From: an uncultured Bacilli bacterium
Lineage (GTDB): Bacteria; Bacillota_I; Bacilli_A; RF39; UBA660
DNA: 64,000 nucleotides
Direction of reading: 5' to 3'
Assembly (NCBI GenBank): GCA_944358305.1
Contig: CALVQK010000006.1
Coordinates: 1 to 64,000, forward strand
Part shown: piece after piece, positions 52,306 to 61,351 of the stretch
How positions within the stretch are numbered: position 1 is the first letter of the stretch
Layout: every line of letters begins with the position of its first letter
Made by a program: the position numbers and the translations under genes
The notes under the pieces: generated by a model
Database searches by the model: none
What the model was told of the DNA's origin: nothing
What the model saw: only the letters and a program-made list of their open reading frames with translations

Positions 52306-52704
52306 ATGTGTAATGAAAAAAATTGTTTAACATCCATACTAGAGACAATTCTTTGCTTACAAAATGTTAAAGATGATGCTTGCGAAGTACTAGGTTGTGA
52401 TAAGCCTTACTTAGGTCCTACTCCTAATTTCGTATGTTATAATACAAGGCCAATAAACTTCTATAATTGTTCAACTGGAGAACTTTGGGCTTTTCCTTAT
52501 ACGATAGGATCAACAAGTGGTACTTCTTCAGTTTTTAGATTAGAAAATTTGGAAGGTAATTGTTGTACTTGTAGAGTATTAACGACAAATCCTGATACTA
52601 GTAGTAGTGAACCTTATCTTTTAACTAATACATTCTTTACTATTAATTTAGATTGTGTATCTGCTGTTAGATGTTTGCCAGATGTATTTATAAGTGGTGT
52701 TTAA
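52306..52704 (+). CDS. Spore coat/exosporium protein of the CotY/CotZ family (copy 2)
   Basis: 132 aa, 12 cysteines, clearly homologous to the preceding gene (PYLG, YNTRPINFYN, GNCCTCRVLTTNPDTSS, TINLDCVSAVRC). RBS AAGGAGGAG. Tandem duplication followed by divergence, as in the Bacillus cotY-cotZ pair. A bidirectional terminator follows. Confidence 0.93.
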   Translation: MCNEKNCLTSILETILCLQNVKDDACEVLGCDKPYLGPTPNFVCYNTRPINFYNCSTGELWAFPYTIGSTSGTSSVFRLENLEGNCCTCRVLTTNPDTSSSEPYLLTNTFFTINLDCVSAVRCLPDVFISGV

Positions 52705-52741
52705 AAAATAAAGTCCATCTTTATACTGATGGACTTTTTAT
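52703..52741. terminator. Bidirectional intrinsic terminator
   Basis: 10-bp stem (52710-52719 with 52728-52737), 8-base loop, flanked by an A-run and a T-run, between the convergent coat genes. Confidence 0.92.
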
Positions 52742-53047
52742 TTCTAATGAAGTAATTGTTGAAATTGGTATTACTTCATTATCTAAAGTAATGATAGAAT
52801 CATTTTTCCTTAAAGCAAGATAGGTATCAACTGTTTTATTAGAAAAAGTAATAGTTACAGGGATATTAAAGGCATAACCTTTAGTTTTAAAAATCTTATT
52901 TATTTTTTCTTCAATTGATAAATTATTATCAATATTTTTTTCAAGTTTTTTTGTATTTATTCTATTGCTTACTTTCTCATAATAGTATTTTTGATTAGTA
53001 TCTTTAGGACTATCATTAAGTTTAAAAATTGGTGGTAATTGTTTCAT
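52721..53047 (-). CDS. Small protein, possibly CotO-like spore morphogenetic protein
   Basis: 108 aa. A charged N-terminal half (Lys/Asn-rich, helical) precedes a small beta domain (about 60-105, with NIPVTITFSNKTVDTYLALRKNDSIITL) and a hydrophobic end. CotO of Bacillus has a similar layout (basic N-terminus, C-terminal beta domain) and its gene neighbours cotZ-cotY. The call rests on position and layout only. RBS GGAGG-like. Confidence 0.4.
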   Translation of the reverse strand: MKQLPPIFKLNDSPKDTNQKYYYEKVSNRINTKKLEKNIDNNLSIEEKINKIFKTKGYAFNIPVTITFSNKTVDTYLALRKNDSIITLDNEVIPISTITSLEIKSPSV

Positions 53048-53102
53048 AGATTTCCCTCCTATTACATTTTATGTTTTTTGACTAATAAAATTGTCTTTTT
53101 TT

Positions 53103-53111
53103 TGATATAAT
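53103..53111 (+). promoter_or_regulatory. Extended -10 promoter of the SEDS gene
   Basis: TG-A-TATAAT (53103-53111), 33 bases before the start codon; the -35 region is weak. Confidence 0.5.
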
Positions 53112-53143
53112 AGTAATGACCTTGATGAAAGAAGCGTGTTACT

Positions 53144-54271
53144 ATGAGGAAAAAAGAAAGAATTGACTTAACAATTGTTATACCTATTGTTTTATTTTTT
53201 ATTATAAGTATTACTAGTATATACAGTGCAATGACTTATCTTTCTCCTGATAATGGTAATTTAGCACTGAAACAAGCGATATGGTATTTAGTTGGTGTTG
53301 TTATAATTATAATACTACTTAAATTAAAAAATGATTATTTGTATAGGAATGCATGGTTCTTTTACATAATTGGAAACATCTTACTATTATCACTTCTTCT
53401 ATTTGCACCAGAAATAAATAATAGTAAGTGTTGGTTTGTTATTCCTTATATAGGTAGTTTTCAACCGAGTGAATTTATGAAAATATTTATTATGTTAGTA
53501 CTTGCTGTTATGATTTCTAATTTTAGAGAAACGACAGACCATCCTAGTATTAAAGAAGAATTTATATTTATTTTAAAAACTTTAATAGTTGTCTTAATAC
53601 CTAGTGTTTTAACTTTCTTAGAACCTGATACAGGTGCTGTTATGATTTATTTTATAATTTACTTTTGTATGATGTTTACATCAGGTATAAGACTTAGATG
53701 GTTTGTTGTTTTAGGAATAATAATTGCTGTCGTTCTTAGTTTAGTTTTAGGATGCTATTTTCTTAATGAAGACTTATTTGTTAGTATTTTTGGAACTGAT
53801 TTATATTATAGATTTGATAGAATCTTAGATTGGCAAAATGGTAGTGGCTTACAACTTGAAAATGCTCTGGCAGCGATTGGATCAGCAGGAGTATTTGGAC
53901 ATGGCTTTAATCAAACACCTATTTATTTTCCTGAGTCTGGAACTGATTTTATTTTTGCTGTATTTGCTTCTAACTTTGGGCTTTTAGGAGCGATCATTTT
54001 AATTGGTATAATTATTTTCTTTGACACAAGATTAATTAGTATGGCTACCAAAAAGATAACATCACGTGATAAGTTTGTAATTTCAGGTATTATTGGAATG
54101 CTCGTATTCCAGCAAGTACAAAATATTGGAATGACGGTTGGACTCTTACCTATTACAGGTATTACTTTACCTTTTATTAGTTATGGTGGTAGTAGTTTAT
54201 TATCTTATTTAATTTTAGTTGGTATTATTTTAAATATAAGTAATGAGAAAGAAAGAGAATATAGCGTTTAA
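53144..54271 (+). CDS. SEDS-family peptidoglycan glycosyltransferase (FtsW/RodA/SpoVE)
   Basis: 375-aa polytopic membrane protein with about ten segments. The SEDS hallmarks are seen: QPSEFMKIF, LEPDTGAVMIYF (with the catalytic Asp), a GSGLQLENALAAIGSAGVFGHG loop and the terminal PFISYGGSSLLSYLILVGIILNIS. It polymerises lipid II with a class B PBP. The sequence is closer to RodA-type spacing than to FtsW, but a spore-specific SpoVE role is possible. Single gene, with a terminator behind. Confidence 0.92.
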   Translation: MRKKERIDLTIVIPIVLFFIISITSIYSAMTYLSPDNGNLALKQAIWYLVGVVIIIILLKLKNDYLYRNAWFFYIIGNILLLSLLLFAPEINNSKCWFVIPYIGSFQPSEFMKIFIMLVLAVMISNFRETTDHPSIKEEFIFILKTLIVVLIPSVLTFLEPDTGAVMIYFIIYFCMMFTSGIRLRWFVVLGIIIAVVLSLVLGCYFLNEDLFVSIFGTDLYYRFDRILDWQNGSGLQLENALAAIGSAGVFGHGFNQTPIYFPESGTDFIFAVFASNFGLLGAIILIGIIIFFDTRLISMATKKITSRDKFVISGIIGMLVFQQVQNIGMTVGLLPITGITLPFISYGGSSLLSYLILVGIILNISNEKEREYSV

Positions 54272-54301
54272 AAAAATCAGGTGATTAAACCTGAATTTTT
54301 T
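54271..54301. terminator. Bidirectional terminator after the SEDS gene
   Basis: TCAGGT/ACCTGA stem (54277-54282 with 54289-54294) framed by A6 and T6. Confidence 0.82.
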
Positions 54302-54310
54302 ATTATCTTA

Positions 54311-54712
54311 CTATATATTTTTATCATATAACTTTATCCAGCCAAGTTTTAACCATAAATTAATTTCTTCATAACTTTGTACGTTAGTACTTGGCATTCT
54401 TAATATTATTATTTGAATATTCTTATTATAAACTAAATTTTGCATTAAAGCGAAAGTTAATTCAGCAAAAGTTTCTGCGCCTATATAGCCATCTATTCCT
54501 TCTTTAGTTTCATTCATAACAAATAACATACTTGTTTTTGTTATATTTTCAAAAAACTCTTTATGTATTTTAGGATATAATTCTATAAACTTTTCTTTTT
54601 TTATTGGTCTAGGATAGTCTAATATATTATAGCCTTTCTTTTCAAAATACTTTATCCAATAATTTATATTATCTTGAAGTTTAGCACTTCCAGAAATAAC
54701 TACTTTTCTCAT
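54311..54712 (-). CDS. Nucleoside 2-deoxyribosyltransferase-like protein
   Basis: 133 aa. The Rossmann-like start KVVISGSAKLQDNINYWIKYFEKKG and the motif MNETKEGIDGYIGAETFAELTFA match the NDT/DUF4406-like family, where the Glu after Gly-Ala/Thr is catalytic (here AETFAEL). It could act on nucleotides or be a divergent member with another ligand. Overlaps the upstream glycosyltransferase gene by 4 bases. Confidence 0.65.
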   Translation of the reverse strand: MRKVVISGSAKLQDNINYWIKYFEKKGYNILDYPRPIKKEKFIELYPKIHKEFFENITKTSMLFVMNETKEGIDGYIGAETFAELTFALMQNLVYNKNIQIIILRMPSTNVQSYEEINLWLKLGWIKLYDKNI

Positions 54713-55731
54713 TTATTTTTACCATTATGAAGCACTTCTTCATATACTTTTTTTAATTGTTTGCCTACTGTTTTAATATCACAAGACTCTGCTATTTTTC
54801 TTGCTCCTTTACTTACGCTTTTTAATTCTCCATTTAGAAACATTTTTATTTTCTTTTCAAACTCATCGACATCTTTTGCTTTATAAACATTAACACTATC
54901 TGTTAGATAATTAAATATTGGTATATCTCTTATTATTGTATTAGTTTCCATAGCACATGCTTCGATGATTGGAATACCTTCTGTCTCTTCAAAAGTTGGG
55001 AATAAATATAAGTCACATCCTCCTAGGGCTTCTCTTATCATTTCCTGTGGTACATGGCCTGGGAATTTAATATTAGGTAAGTCTTTTGATTCTTTTAAAG
55101 CCTTTTTTACATCACTAGTCGCTGCAGTGATTGGACTTGATCCAAACCAAATAAATTTATATTCAGGTAGACGTTTAGCAAGTTCTACAAAATCAACTAT
55201 TCCTTTTCTTCTACTATATATTCCAATGCCAACAATTACTTTATCATCTTTTTTATAATCATATCTTTTACGAAAAGTTTCTTTATACGATTTATTAGGC
55301 TTAAAGAAATCTAATTCTAAGCCATTAGATATAGCAACAATTTTTCTATCTTCTAAACCTTTATAATGTTCTAGTATATTTTTAGAATACTCTGTAGGTG
55401 TTACTATAATATCACCAAAACGATAACATTTTATAATCCACCATTTAAATAATTTGCTAGTTAAGTGACCAAAGATAAAACCATCACGATAATCTTCCTC
55501 TGTTGAATGAGCATGATAAACTATTTTTATACCTTTTTTCTTAAGTTTTCTGGCAAGAAAATACGATTTTAAAAAATAAGTATTTATATGTGCAATATCA
55601 TAAGTATCATTTATATCAGTAGTATAATCAATGTCTTCTAATTTTAAAGCTTTCATTTGATGTTGTATAGCTTTGCCTAATCCGCTTACTCCAATTACTT
55701 TTAATCCTTCTGCATATAATAAAACCTTCAT
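54709..55731 (-). CDS. Family 4 glycosyltransferase
   Basis: 340 aa, GT-B fold. N-terminal VSGLGKAIQHQMKAL and HINTYF, middle VTPTEYSKNIL and SNGLELDFFKP, then nucleotide-sugar domain GIGIYSRRKGIVDFVELAKRLP and the E-x7-E motif (EETEGIPIIEA). The pattern resembles diacylglycerol glucosyltransferases of Lactobacillales and Mollicutes, so glycolipid synthesis at the inner membrane face is likely but not proven. Confidence 0.87.
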   Translation of the reverse strand: MKVLLYAEGLKVIGVSGLGKAIQHQMKALKLEDIDYTTDINDTYDIAHINTYFLKSYFLARKLKKKGIKIVYHAHSTEEDYRDGFIFGHLTSKLFKWWIIKCYRFGDIIVTPTEYSKNILEHYKGLEDRKIVAISNGLELDFFKPNKSYKETFRKRYDYKKDDKVIVGIGIYSRRKGIVDFVELAKRLPEYKFIWFGSSPITAATSDVKKALKESKDLPNIKFPGHVPQEMIREALGGCDLYLFPTFEETEGIPIIEACAMETNTIIRDIPIFNYLTDSVNVYKAKDVDEFEKKIKMFLNGELKSVSKGARKIAESCDIKTVGKQLKKVYEEVLHNGKNK

Positions 55732-55787
55732 TTACTTCATTCCTTCCTTATATATAATCTTAACATATATTTTTTTGCAAATAAATA

Positions 55788-55817
55788 TTGACAAGCATTT
55801 TTTTACTATGCTATAAT
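55788..55817 (+). promoter_or_regulatory. Consensus promoter of tRNA-Ala
   Basis: TTGACA (55788-55793), 18-base spacer, TATAAT (55812-55817), 20 bases before the mature tRNA. Confidence 0.92.
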
Positions 55818-55837
55818 CAATTTGTTCAGTTCGAAAT

Positions 55838-55913
55838 GGGGAATTAGCTCAGCTGGGAGAGCGTCACGTTTGCACCGTGAAGGTCAGGGGTTCGATCCCC
55901 CTATTCTCCACCA
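55838..55913 (+). tRNA. tRNA-Ala (anticodon UGC)
   Basis: Full cloverleaf with encoded CCA. The anticodon loop TTTGCAC gives TGC. The acceptor stem GGGGAAT/ATTCTCC contains the G3-U70 pair that identifies alanine tRNA. Confidence 0.98.
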
Positions 55914-55925
55914 TTTAGAATTTAT

Positions 55926-55953
55926 CCTCTGTTTATCAGAGGTTTTATTATTT
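55926..55953 (+). terminator. Terminator 1 of tRNA-Ala
   Basis: CCTCTG/CAGAGG stem (55926-55931 with 55937-55942), 5-base loop, then a T-rich run. Confidence 0.85.
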
Positions 55954-55960
55954 AAAAATT

Positions 55961-55986
55961 AAGTTAGGCTTGTCCTAGCTTTTTTT
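55961..55986 (+). terminator. Terminator 2 of tRNA-Ala (tandem)
   Basis: 8-bp stem (55961-55968 with 55974-55981, one G-U), 5-base loop, T7. With the first terminator it insulates the collagen-like gene from the tRNA promoter. Confidence 0.85.
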
Positions 55987-56032
55987 GTCATAAATATAAG
56001 TTATTTCATATTTTATATTAGGTGGTGAGATA

Positions 56033-56596
<564 letters not shown>

Positions 56597-56652
56597 AATA
56601 TATACTTGTCTATCATAGATTTTTCTACTTCTACTAAAATTATAATTTATAC

Positions 56653-56687
56653 AAAAAGACCTAGAACTTTATTTCTAGGCCTTTTTA
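56653..56687. terminator. Bidirectional terminator between the collagen-like and DedA genes
   Basis: CCTAGAA/TTCTAGG (56660-56666 with 56673-56679), extended after one mismatch by A5-G / C-T5. Confidence 0.88.
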
Positions 56688-57301
56688 CTCTGCTTCTTTT
56701 TTCTTATTACAAACCAATAATATATTGCTACTATAAAAATTATTACTAATATTATTAAAATTATATTAGAAAAGTTGTCTAGGTAACCTACAATAGTTTC
56801 CCATTTATCTCCTACTATACTACCCACTATTATTAAAACTGTATTCCAAATTAGAGAACCTAATATAGTATAGATTAAAAACTTTTGCATAGGCATTTCA
56901 CTCATACCGGCAGGAATAGATATTAAACTTCTAACAATAGGTATAAATCTACAAAAGAAGACTGTTTTATTTCCTTTAGTATCAAACCATTTATCAGCTT
57001 TTTCTATATCACTTGCTTTTAATCTTAATACTTTACCTATTTTACCACTTATTATTCTTTTTAATCTCTCTTTATTAAAGATTTTACCAATATAATAAAG
57101 TACTATCGCTCCAAGTAGGGAACCAAGTGTTGCTGCAAGTATCATTATAGGTATATTAAGTGATGTATAAGTAGTCATAAAACCACCAAATACTAATATT
57201 ACTTCTGATGGTATTGGTGGGAAAATATTTTCTATAGCAATTAAAAGGAATACTCCTATATAACCAAATTGCTCCATGGCATTAATTATTATTTGTTCCA
57301 T
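56675..57301 (-). CDS. DedA-family membrane protein
   Basis: 208 aa with four to five hydrophobic segments. Typical DedA stretches: IENIFPPIPSEVIL, FFCRFIPIVRSLISIPAGMSEMP and a basic C-terminal tail. Members such as UptA and PetA flip undecaprenyl phosphate or phosphatidylethanolamine. The ATG at 57301 has AAAGGAG upstream; the longer ORF overlaps the end of spoIVFB without a ribosome site. Confidence 0.92.
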   Translation of the reverse strand: MEQIIINAMEQFGYIGVFLLIAIENIFPPIPSEVILVFGGFMTTYTSLNIPIMILAATLGSLLGAIVLYYIGKIFNKERLKRIISGKIGKVLRLKASDIEKADKWFDTKGNKTVFFCRFIPIVRSLISIPAGMSEMPMQKFLIYTILGSLIWNTVLIIVGSIVGDKWETIVGYLDNFSNIILIILVIIFIVAIYYWFVIRKKKQSKKA

Positions 57302-57360
57302 ATATTTCTCCTTTACTAGTTTTGTCTTTTTTATTATAACATTATAGCTATTAGATGTCA

Positions 57361-58128
57361 CTATAATTTATCTTTATATTTCCTTAATAAGTATTCTTCT
57401 TCTAAAAAGTATCTATCATTTATTTTTACTAAATGATGATAATCTCTTTTAAAGTCTTTAGATCTTTTTACAATCTTACTTTTTTTAAATTTATATTTAT
57501 GTAAATATCTTTCTAAAAAAAATTTTTCTAAGTAATAATTTATATTTTTCTTTTCTGTTATTAGTTTTATTAGTAAAAGAATTATTATTAGCAAAATATT
57601 TAAGGTGGGATTATAAAAAAATAAAATAGTAATGATAATTAGAAATATAAAAGAGATTAAATAAATTATTTTAAAGCTTAATTGGTATGATGTTAAATAA
57701 CAGATAAGTATTTGCATTATTCTTCCCCCATCTAGAGGATATATTGGTATTAAATTAAATAAAATAATACTATAATTAATAGTGGTTAATAAATCTTTAT
57801 AATTATAAAAATATGGTATATTCATCAAAGTAAAATAACCAATTTGCTGTAAGATGGGGCCCATTAATAAAACTATTAGTTCTTCTTTTAGGGGACAATT
57901 TACTTCATGGTTAAATTTGGAGACTCCACCAAATGGATAAAAAGTTATTTTATCTGTTTCCCAATTTAAAAAATAAGCAGTGAAAAAATGACCACATTCA
58001 TGAACTAAAAGGAGGATGCCAATAATTATAGTTATATTAAAATATCCTGATAATAAAGATAAAAGCAGTAAAAAATAACAACTAGGATGAATAGATATTT
58101 TAGTTAAGATATTCTTTATAATCAACAA
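57361..58128 (-). CDS. spoIVFB: Site-2 metalloprotease, SpoIVFB-like (peptidase family M50)
   Basis: 255 aa, six hydrophobic segments. The zinc motif HECGH (43-47) and the third ligand in NLIPIYPLDGGR (Asp133) are intact. In Bacillus SpoIVFB cuts pro-sigma-K in the outer forespore membrane. It overlaps the SpoIVFA-like gene by 29 bases, the standard pairing. The start is TTG at 58128 or 58125, with GAAGGT upstream. No sigma-K gene is in the window. Confidence 0.9.
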   Translation of the reverse strand: MLIIKNILTKISIHPSCYFLLLLSLLSGYFNITIIIGILLLVHECGHFFTAYFLNWETDKITFYPFGGVSKFNHEVNCPLKEELIVLLMGPILQQIGYFTLMNIPYFYNYKDLLTTINYSIILFNLIPIYPLDGGRIMQILICYLTSYQLSFKIIYLISFIFLIIITILFFYNPTLNILLIIILLLIKLITEKKNINYYLEKFFLERYLHKYKFKKSKIVKRSKDFKRDYHHLVKINDRYFLEEEYLLRKYKDKL

Positions 58129-58678
58129 AGTTACCTTCTTTTTGAAATGCTAGGTAAAGATTAGTATCTATTGTTTCTCCTATTAAAGAGCCTTTTTCTA
58201 CATAATCATATATATTTACATTTGCTAGAACATTACCATAGAAAATATCAACACCATTCATCTGTTGGACGATAACTGTCTTACCATATTTATCTTTATC
58301 GCCAATAAAAACTACTATACCGCTATCTAAAGCTTTAACTAAATAATTGGATTCTACAGTTAACTTAACACCATCTTCATACACACTCTTATCAGAGTAA
58401 ACTAACTCTTCATTAAAAACTTCTTTAGTTTCATTTTTATCTTTATTGCCTAAAAAATACTTATCATATAATTCTTTAAAGTCAGTAAATGGTAATGATG
58501 TATTATAAACATATTTATTAAAATTATTTTTAAAATCTAAATTCATTTTGAAACCTATTAAAAGTATTAAGGTCACAATTGTGGTTAATAAAACTTTGGT
58601 TATAAATATTCTTATATGTTTTTTTAAGTTGTTATTAGACTCTTTTGGCTTCTTTTTATAAAATTTTGATTCTACCAT
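58100..58678 (-). CDS. spoIVFA: SpoIVFA-like membrane protein with LytM/M23-type domain
   Basis: 192 aa. A basic N-terminus, one membrane segment (about 25-47) and a degenerate M23 domain (about 105-190: VKALDSGIVVFIGDKDKYGKTVIVQQMNGVDIFYGNV, with no complete zinc site). SpoIVFA holds SpoIVFB inactive until signalled from the forespore. Located between mreD and spoIVFB as in Bacillus (where minC and minD intervene). Confidence 0.87.
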   Translation of the reverse strand: MVESKFYKKKPKESNNNLKKHIRIFITKVLLTTIVTLILLIGFKMNLDFKNNFNKYVYNTSLPFTDFKELYDKYFLGNKDKNETKEVFNEELVYSDKSVYEDGVKLTVESNYLVKALDSGIVVFIGDKDKYGKTVIVQQMNGVDIFYGNVLANVNIYDYVEKGSLIGETIDTNLYLAFQKEGNFVDYKEYLN

Positions 58679-58715
58679 TTATATCACCACTAAATTATAT
58701 GAAGTAAATAAAAGA

Positions 58716-58741
58716 AAAAGACTTCAGTTAAGATGTCTTTT
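58716..58741 (-). terminator. Weak hairpin between mreD and spoIVFA
   Basis: AAAAGAC (58741-58735 on minus) pairs with GTCTTTT (58722-58716) over 7 bp with a 12-base loop, then T-rich sequence. Possibly partial termination inside the operon. Confidence 0.4.
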
Positions 58742-59224
58742 GTGTGGCAAATACTTACATATTAAGTAGATAATTTCTCCATAAATAATATTTAATATTA
58801 AACTATGACTAATTAAATAAAGAACATTTTCTATTGTGATTGGCACTACATTGAAGATAAAAAGGCTTAGTGAAAATATTATTTGATAAAAAACGATAAC
58901 AAAAATAATTAAAAAAAGATTAGTTAATAAATTAAGTTCCATTTTTTTGTATATAAAGCTAACAATATACCCTATTAATAGAAAGAAAATTGCATGAGTA
59001 AATAAAAGATTTGTATAAAATAAATCGTAAAGGAAGCCTACTACACCTATTAGGATAAAATAGTCTTTTGTTCTTTTTTTAAAGAATGGATAAATTACTA
59101 TTAAGCTAATAAGGGTAAAATAAGGGGTAAATAAAGAAATATCTCCTAACATATAGGGAAGAAAATTACTTAAAATGCCATCTAAAAAGAAAGAAATAAC
59201 GACGATTACTATTTGAAATATCAA
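58724..59224 (-). CDS. mreD: Rod shape-determining protein MreD
   Basis: 166-aa membrane protein with five hydrophobic segments; the patterns LLGD-like MLGDISLFTPYFTLISLIVIYPF and FLYDLFYTNLLFTHAIFFLLIGY are typical. Works with MreC in the elongasome. Overlaps mreC by 4 bases. Confidence 0.9.
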   Translation of the reverse strand: MIFQIVIVVISFFLDGILSNFLPYMLGDISLFTPYFTLISLIVIYPFFKKRTKDYFILIGVVGFLYDLFYTNLLFTHAIFFLLIGYIVSFIYKKMELNLLTNLFLIIFVIVFYQIIFSLSLFIFNVVPITIENVLYLISHSLILNIIYGEIIYLICKYLPHKRHLN

Positions 59225-60018
59225 TTTTCTTCCTCCTTTAGGACAGTTACATAATGAATATTATTAAAATCTTGGTCAGTCTTAACTCCTAAAGTTTTAC
59301 TTATACCATACTTATCATTTGTGACAGTCTCTACTTCCCCTATATAAATTCCTCTTGGAAACATTCCCCCTAAGCCACTAGTAGTAACTACATCTCCTTT
59401 TTTAATATCTACTTGACTATCTACGCCACTTATTAAGACTAGATTATTATCTTTATCATAGCCACTAAGTATAGCGGTAGTCTCACCTGTTGTAGTAGCG
59501 ATAGATACTGATACTTTATTATTTACATCATTAGCAGTTATTAGTTTTATTTCACTAGAATGGTCTGTAACATTTTGAATTTTACCAATAAGACCATTTT
59601 TAGTAATAGCGACCATATTTTTTCTTAGACCATCTTTTTTACCTTTATCAATAGTAAGTGTTTGATACCAATAACTTCTATTTCTAGTAATAACAGTAGC
59701 ATTAACAACGTCATACCCTGTTAAAGTCTGATTCAAATCTAGTGTATCCCTTAATTGTTCTATTTCTTCTTCTAAATGAACATTTAAGTTTTTCTGAATT
59801 ACATAACTTTCTGTTTGATCACTATCTTTATCAGCATTTATAGAAGTAAATGGTAACATAACTCCTTTCATGACAGTAGTTGCCACATCTTTAAAGAAAG
59901 ACTCTATAACAGTTATCTTTCTATTTGATGATAGTGAGTAAAAAAGTATGAAAAAAGAACATACAATAACTATAATGATAATAATAATTTTTTTCTTTTT
60001 CTTGCTTTTTCTATACAT
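59221..60018 (-). CDS. mreC: Rod shape-determining protein MreC
   Basis: 265 aa. A lysine-rich N-terminus, a membrane segment (about 10-28), a coiled coil (about 65-95) and the two beta-barrel domains (NRSYWYQTLTIDKGKKDGL, GLIGKI, GDVVTTSGLGGMFPRGIYIG). The ATG at 60018 follows AAAGGAA; the TTG six codons earlier overlaps that site. mreB is not adjacent. Confidence 0.94.
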   Translation of the reverse strand: MYRKSKKKKKIIIIIIVIVCSFFILFYSLSSNRKITVIESFFKDVATTVMKGVMLPFTSINADKDSDQTESYVIQKNLNVHLEEEIEQLRDTLDLNQTLTGYDVVNATVITRNRSYWYQTLTIDKGKKDGLRKNMVAITKNGLIGKIQNVTDHSSEIKLITANDVNNKVSVSIATTTGETTAILSGYDKDNNLVLISGVDSQVDIKKGDVVTTSGLGGMFPRGIYIGEVETVTNDKYGISKTLGVKTDQDFNNIHYVTVLKEEEN

Positions 60019-60070
60019 AGTAACTATTCCTTTCAAAGTTTAGTATACCCATATCTTTGATTTTTTGCAA

Positions 60071-60748
60071 TTAATCTAGCAAATTATTTTCGAGAAAACT
60101 GTAATAATCATTCTCACTGACAATTAAGTGATCATATATTAAAACGCCATGAATGATGCCAAGCTTGATTAAATAGTTAGTAAACTCTATATCTTTAGGA
60201 CTAGGATTTACAACTCCTGATGGATGATTATGAACACATATTATATAACTTGCATTTGTTTTATAAGCTTCTTTAAATATTTCTCTTGGATGAACACTGC
60301 TTTTAGTCATAGTACCTTTAAATAATAATTTACTACTTAATAGTTTTTTCTTACTATCTAAATAAATGCAATAAAAGCATTCTTGCTTTAAACCATAAAA
60401 AAACGATTTACAAAAATTATATATATCTTTAGAATTAGATAGCTTTATCTTTTCTTTATCATTTTCTAAAAATATTCTTTTACCAAGTTCTACAGTTGCT
60501 AATATTTTGGCAGCTTTAACAGGACCTATTCCCTTTATCTTAGTTAGTTCTAAATATGACAAATTAACAAAGTTTTTCATATCTCTTACTTCTTTTAAAA
60601 GTTCAAAAGCAAGTTCGTTGGCATTAACGTTTTTTACACCTTCTCCAAGAATAATGGCTAAGAGTTCACTACTAGAAAGACTGCTAGCACCTTTTTTTAT
60701 TAATTTTTCTCTAGGTCTTTCACTAATAGGTATTTCTTTTATCTTCAT
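60071..60748 (-). CDS. radC: RadC-family JAMM-domain protein
   Basis: 225 aa. Helix-hairpin-helix region (IKGIGPVKAAKI, about 71-82) and JAMM metal motif H173-N-H175-P-S-G with Asp downstream. The old DNA-repair assignment of RadC is doubtful. It sits just before mreC as in Bacillus, where mreB lies between. Confidence 0.94.
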   Translation of the reverse strand: MKIKEIPISERPREKLIKKGASSLSSSELLAIILGEGVKNVNANELAFELLKEVRDMKNFVNLSYLELTKIKGIGPVKAAKILATVELGKRIFLENDKEKIKLSNSKDIYNFCKSFFYGLKQECFYCIYLDSKKKLLSSKLLFKGTMTKSSVHPREIFKEAYKTNASYIICVHNHPSGVVNPSPKDIEFTNYLIKLGIIHGVLIYDHLIVSENDYYSFLENNLLD

Positions 60749-60791
60749 AAATTGTCCCCCTTCTTTTATATTTTATACGATAAAGATAAAT

Positions 60792-61250
60792 TTACTCCAA
60801 AACAAATTCTTGATAGTTAGCTAGTATTACTTCATTGATTGCTAAAATTTCATCATTTGAGGAAGTTTTATTTAATAAAATATCCATCTGTTCTAACATA
60901 GCTAGAAACTCTTCATTGGAGGCACTCATTTTTTTTATAGAGCAATTAATTCCTAGGTCATTATATAACTTTTTTAATTTATCTAAGTTATCATTATCTT
61001 TAGTAATAGCAAGATAGACTATATAATTAGCATCTTCTTTTACAATTAAGTATGTTTTGATATTATTATCAGTCACAGCTTTATTAGCTTGATCTTCAGT
61101 ACTATAACTTCCTTCCATTAAAAAATAAGTACTATTTACTTCTCTAATAACACTTTCTGACTCTAATTTATATTGTTCAAATAAAAAATTTCCTAAAACA
61201 GCACCTATTAAAATTGCTATTATCATCGTTATAAAAAAACTCTTTGTCAT
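60792..61250 (-). CDS. Membrane protein with SPOR-like domain (SpoIIB-like by position)
   Basis: 152 aa. One N-terminal membrane segment (about 4-24), then a domain beginning YFLMEGSYSTEDQANKAV and continuing with YLIVKEDANYIVYLAITKDNDNLDKL, which follows the SPOR pattern for binding denuded septal glycan. In Bacillus spoIIB, a SPOR protein of septal engulfment, lies upstream of maf-radC-mreBCD. Here it precedes radC, so a SpoIIB-like role is a fair inference. The ATG at 61250 has GGTG upstream. Confidence 0.6.
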   Translation of the reverse strand: MTKSFFITMIIAILIGAVLGNFLFEQYKLESESVIREVNSTYFLMEGSYSTEDQANKAVTDNNIKTYLIVKEDANYIVYLAITKDNDNLDKLKKLYNDLGINCSIKKMSASNEEFLAMLEQMDILLNKTSSNDEILAINEVILANYQEFVLE

Positions 61251-61351
61251 TATTATCACCGTCTTAATCTTAACAAAGAAATCAACACTATTTTGTCGAA
61301 AGTTGTAGTAAAAATTTAAGAAAAGTGATAAATTAATAATAGGAGGATTTT

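Noticed and set aside
56007-56015. Sigma-K -10 box for the collagen-like gene
   Set aside because: CATATTTTA fits the pattern, but it lies only about 5 bases before the ribosome site, leaving no room for a transcription start.
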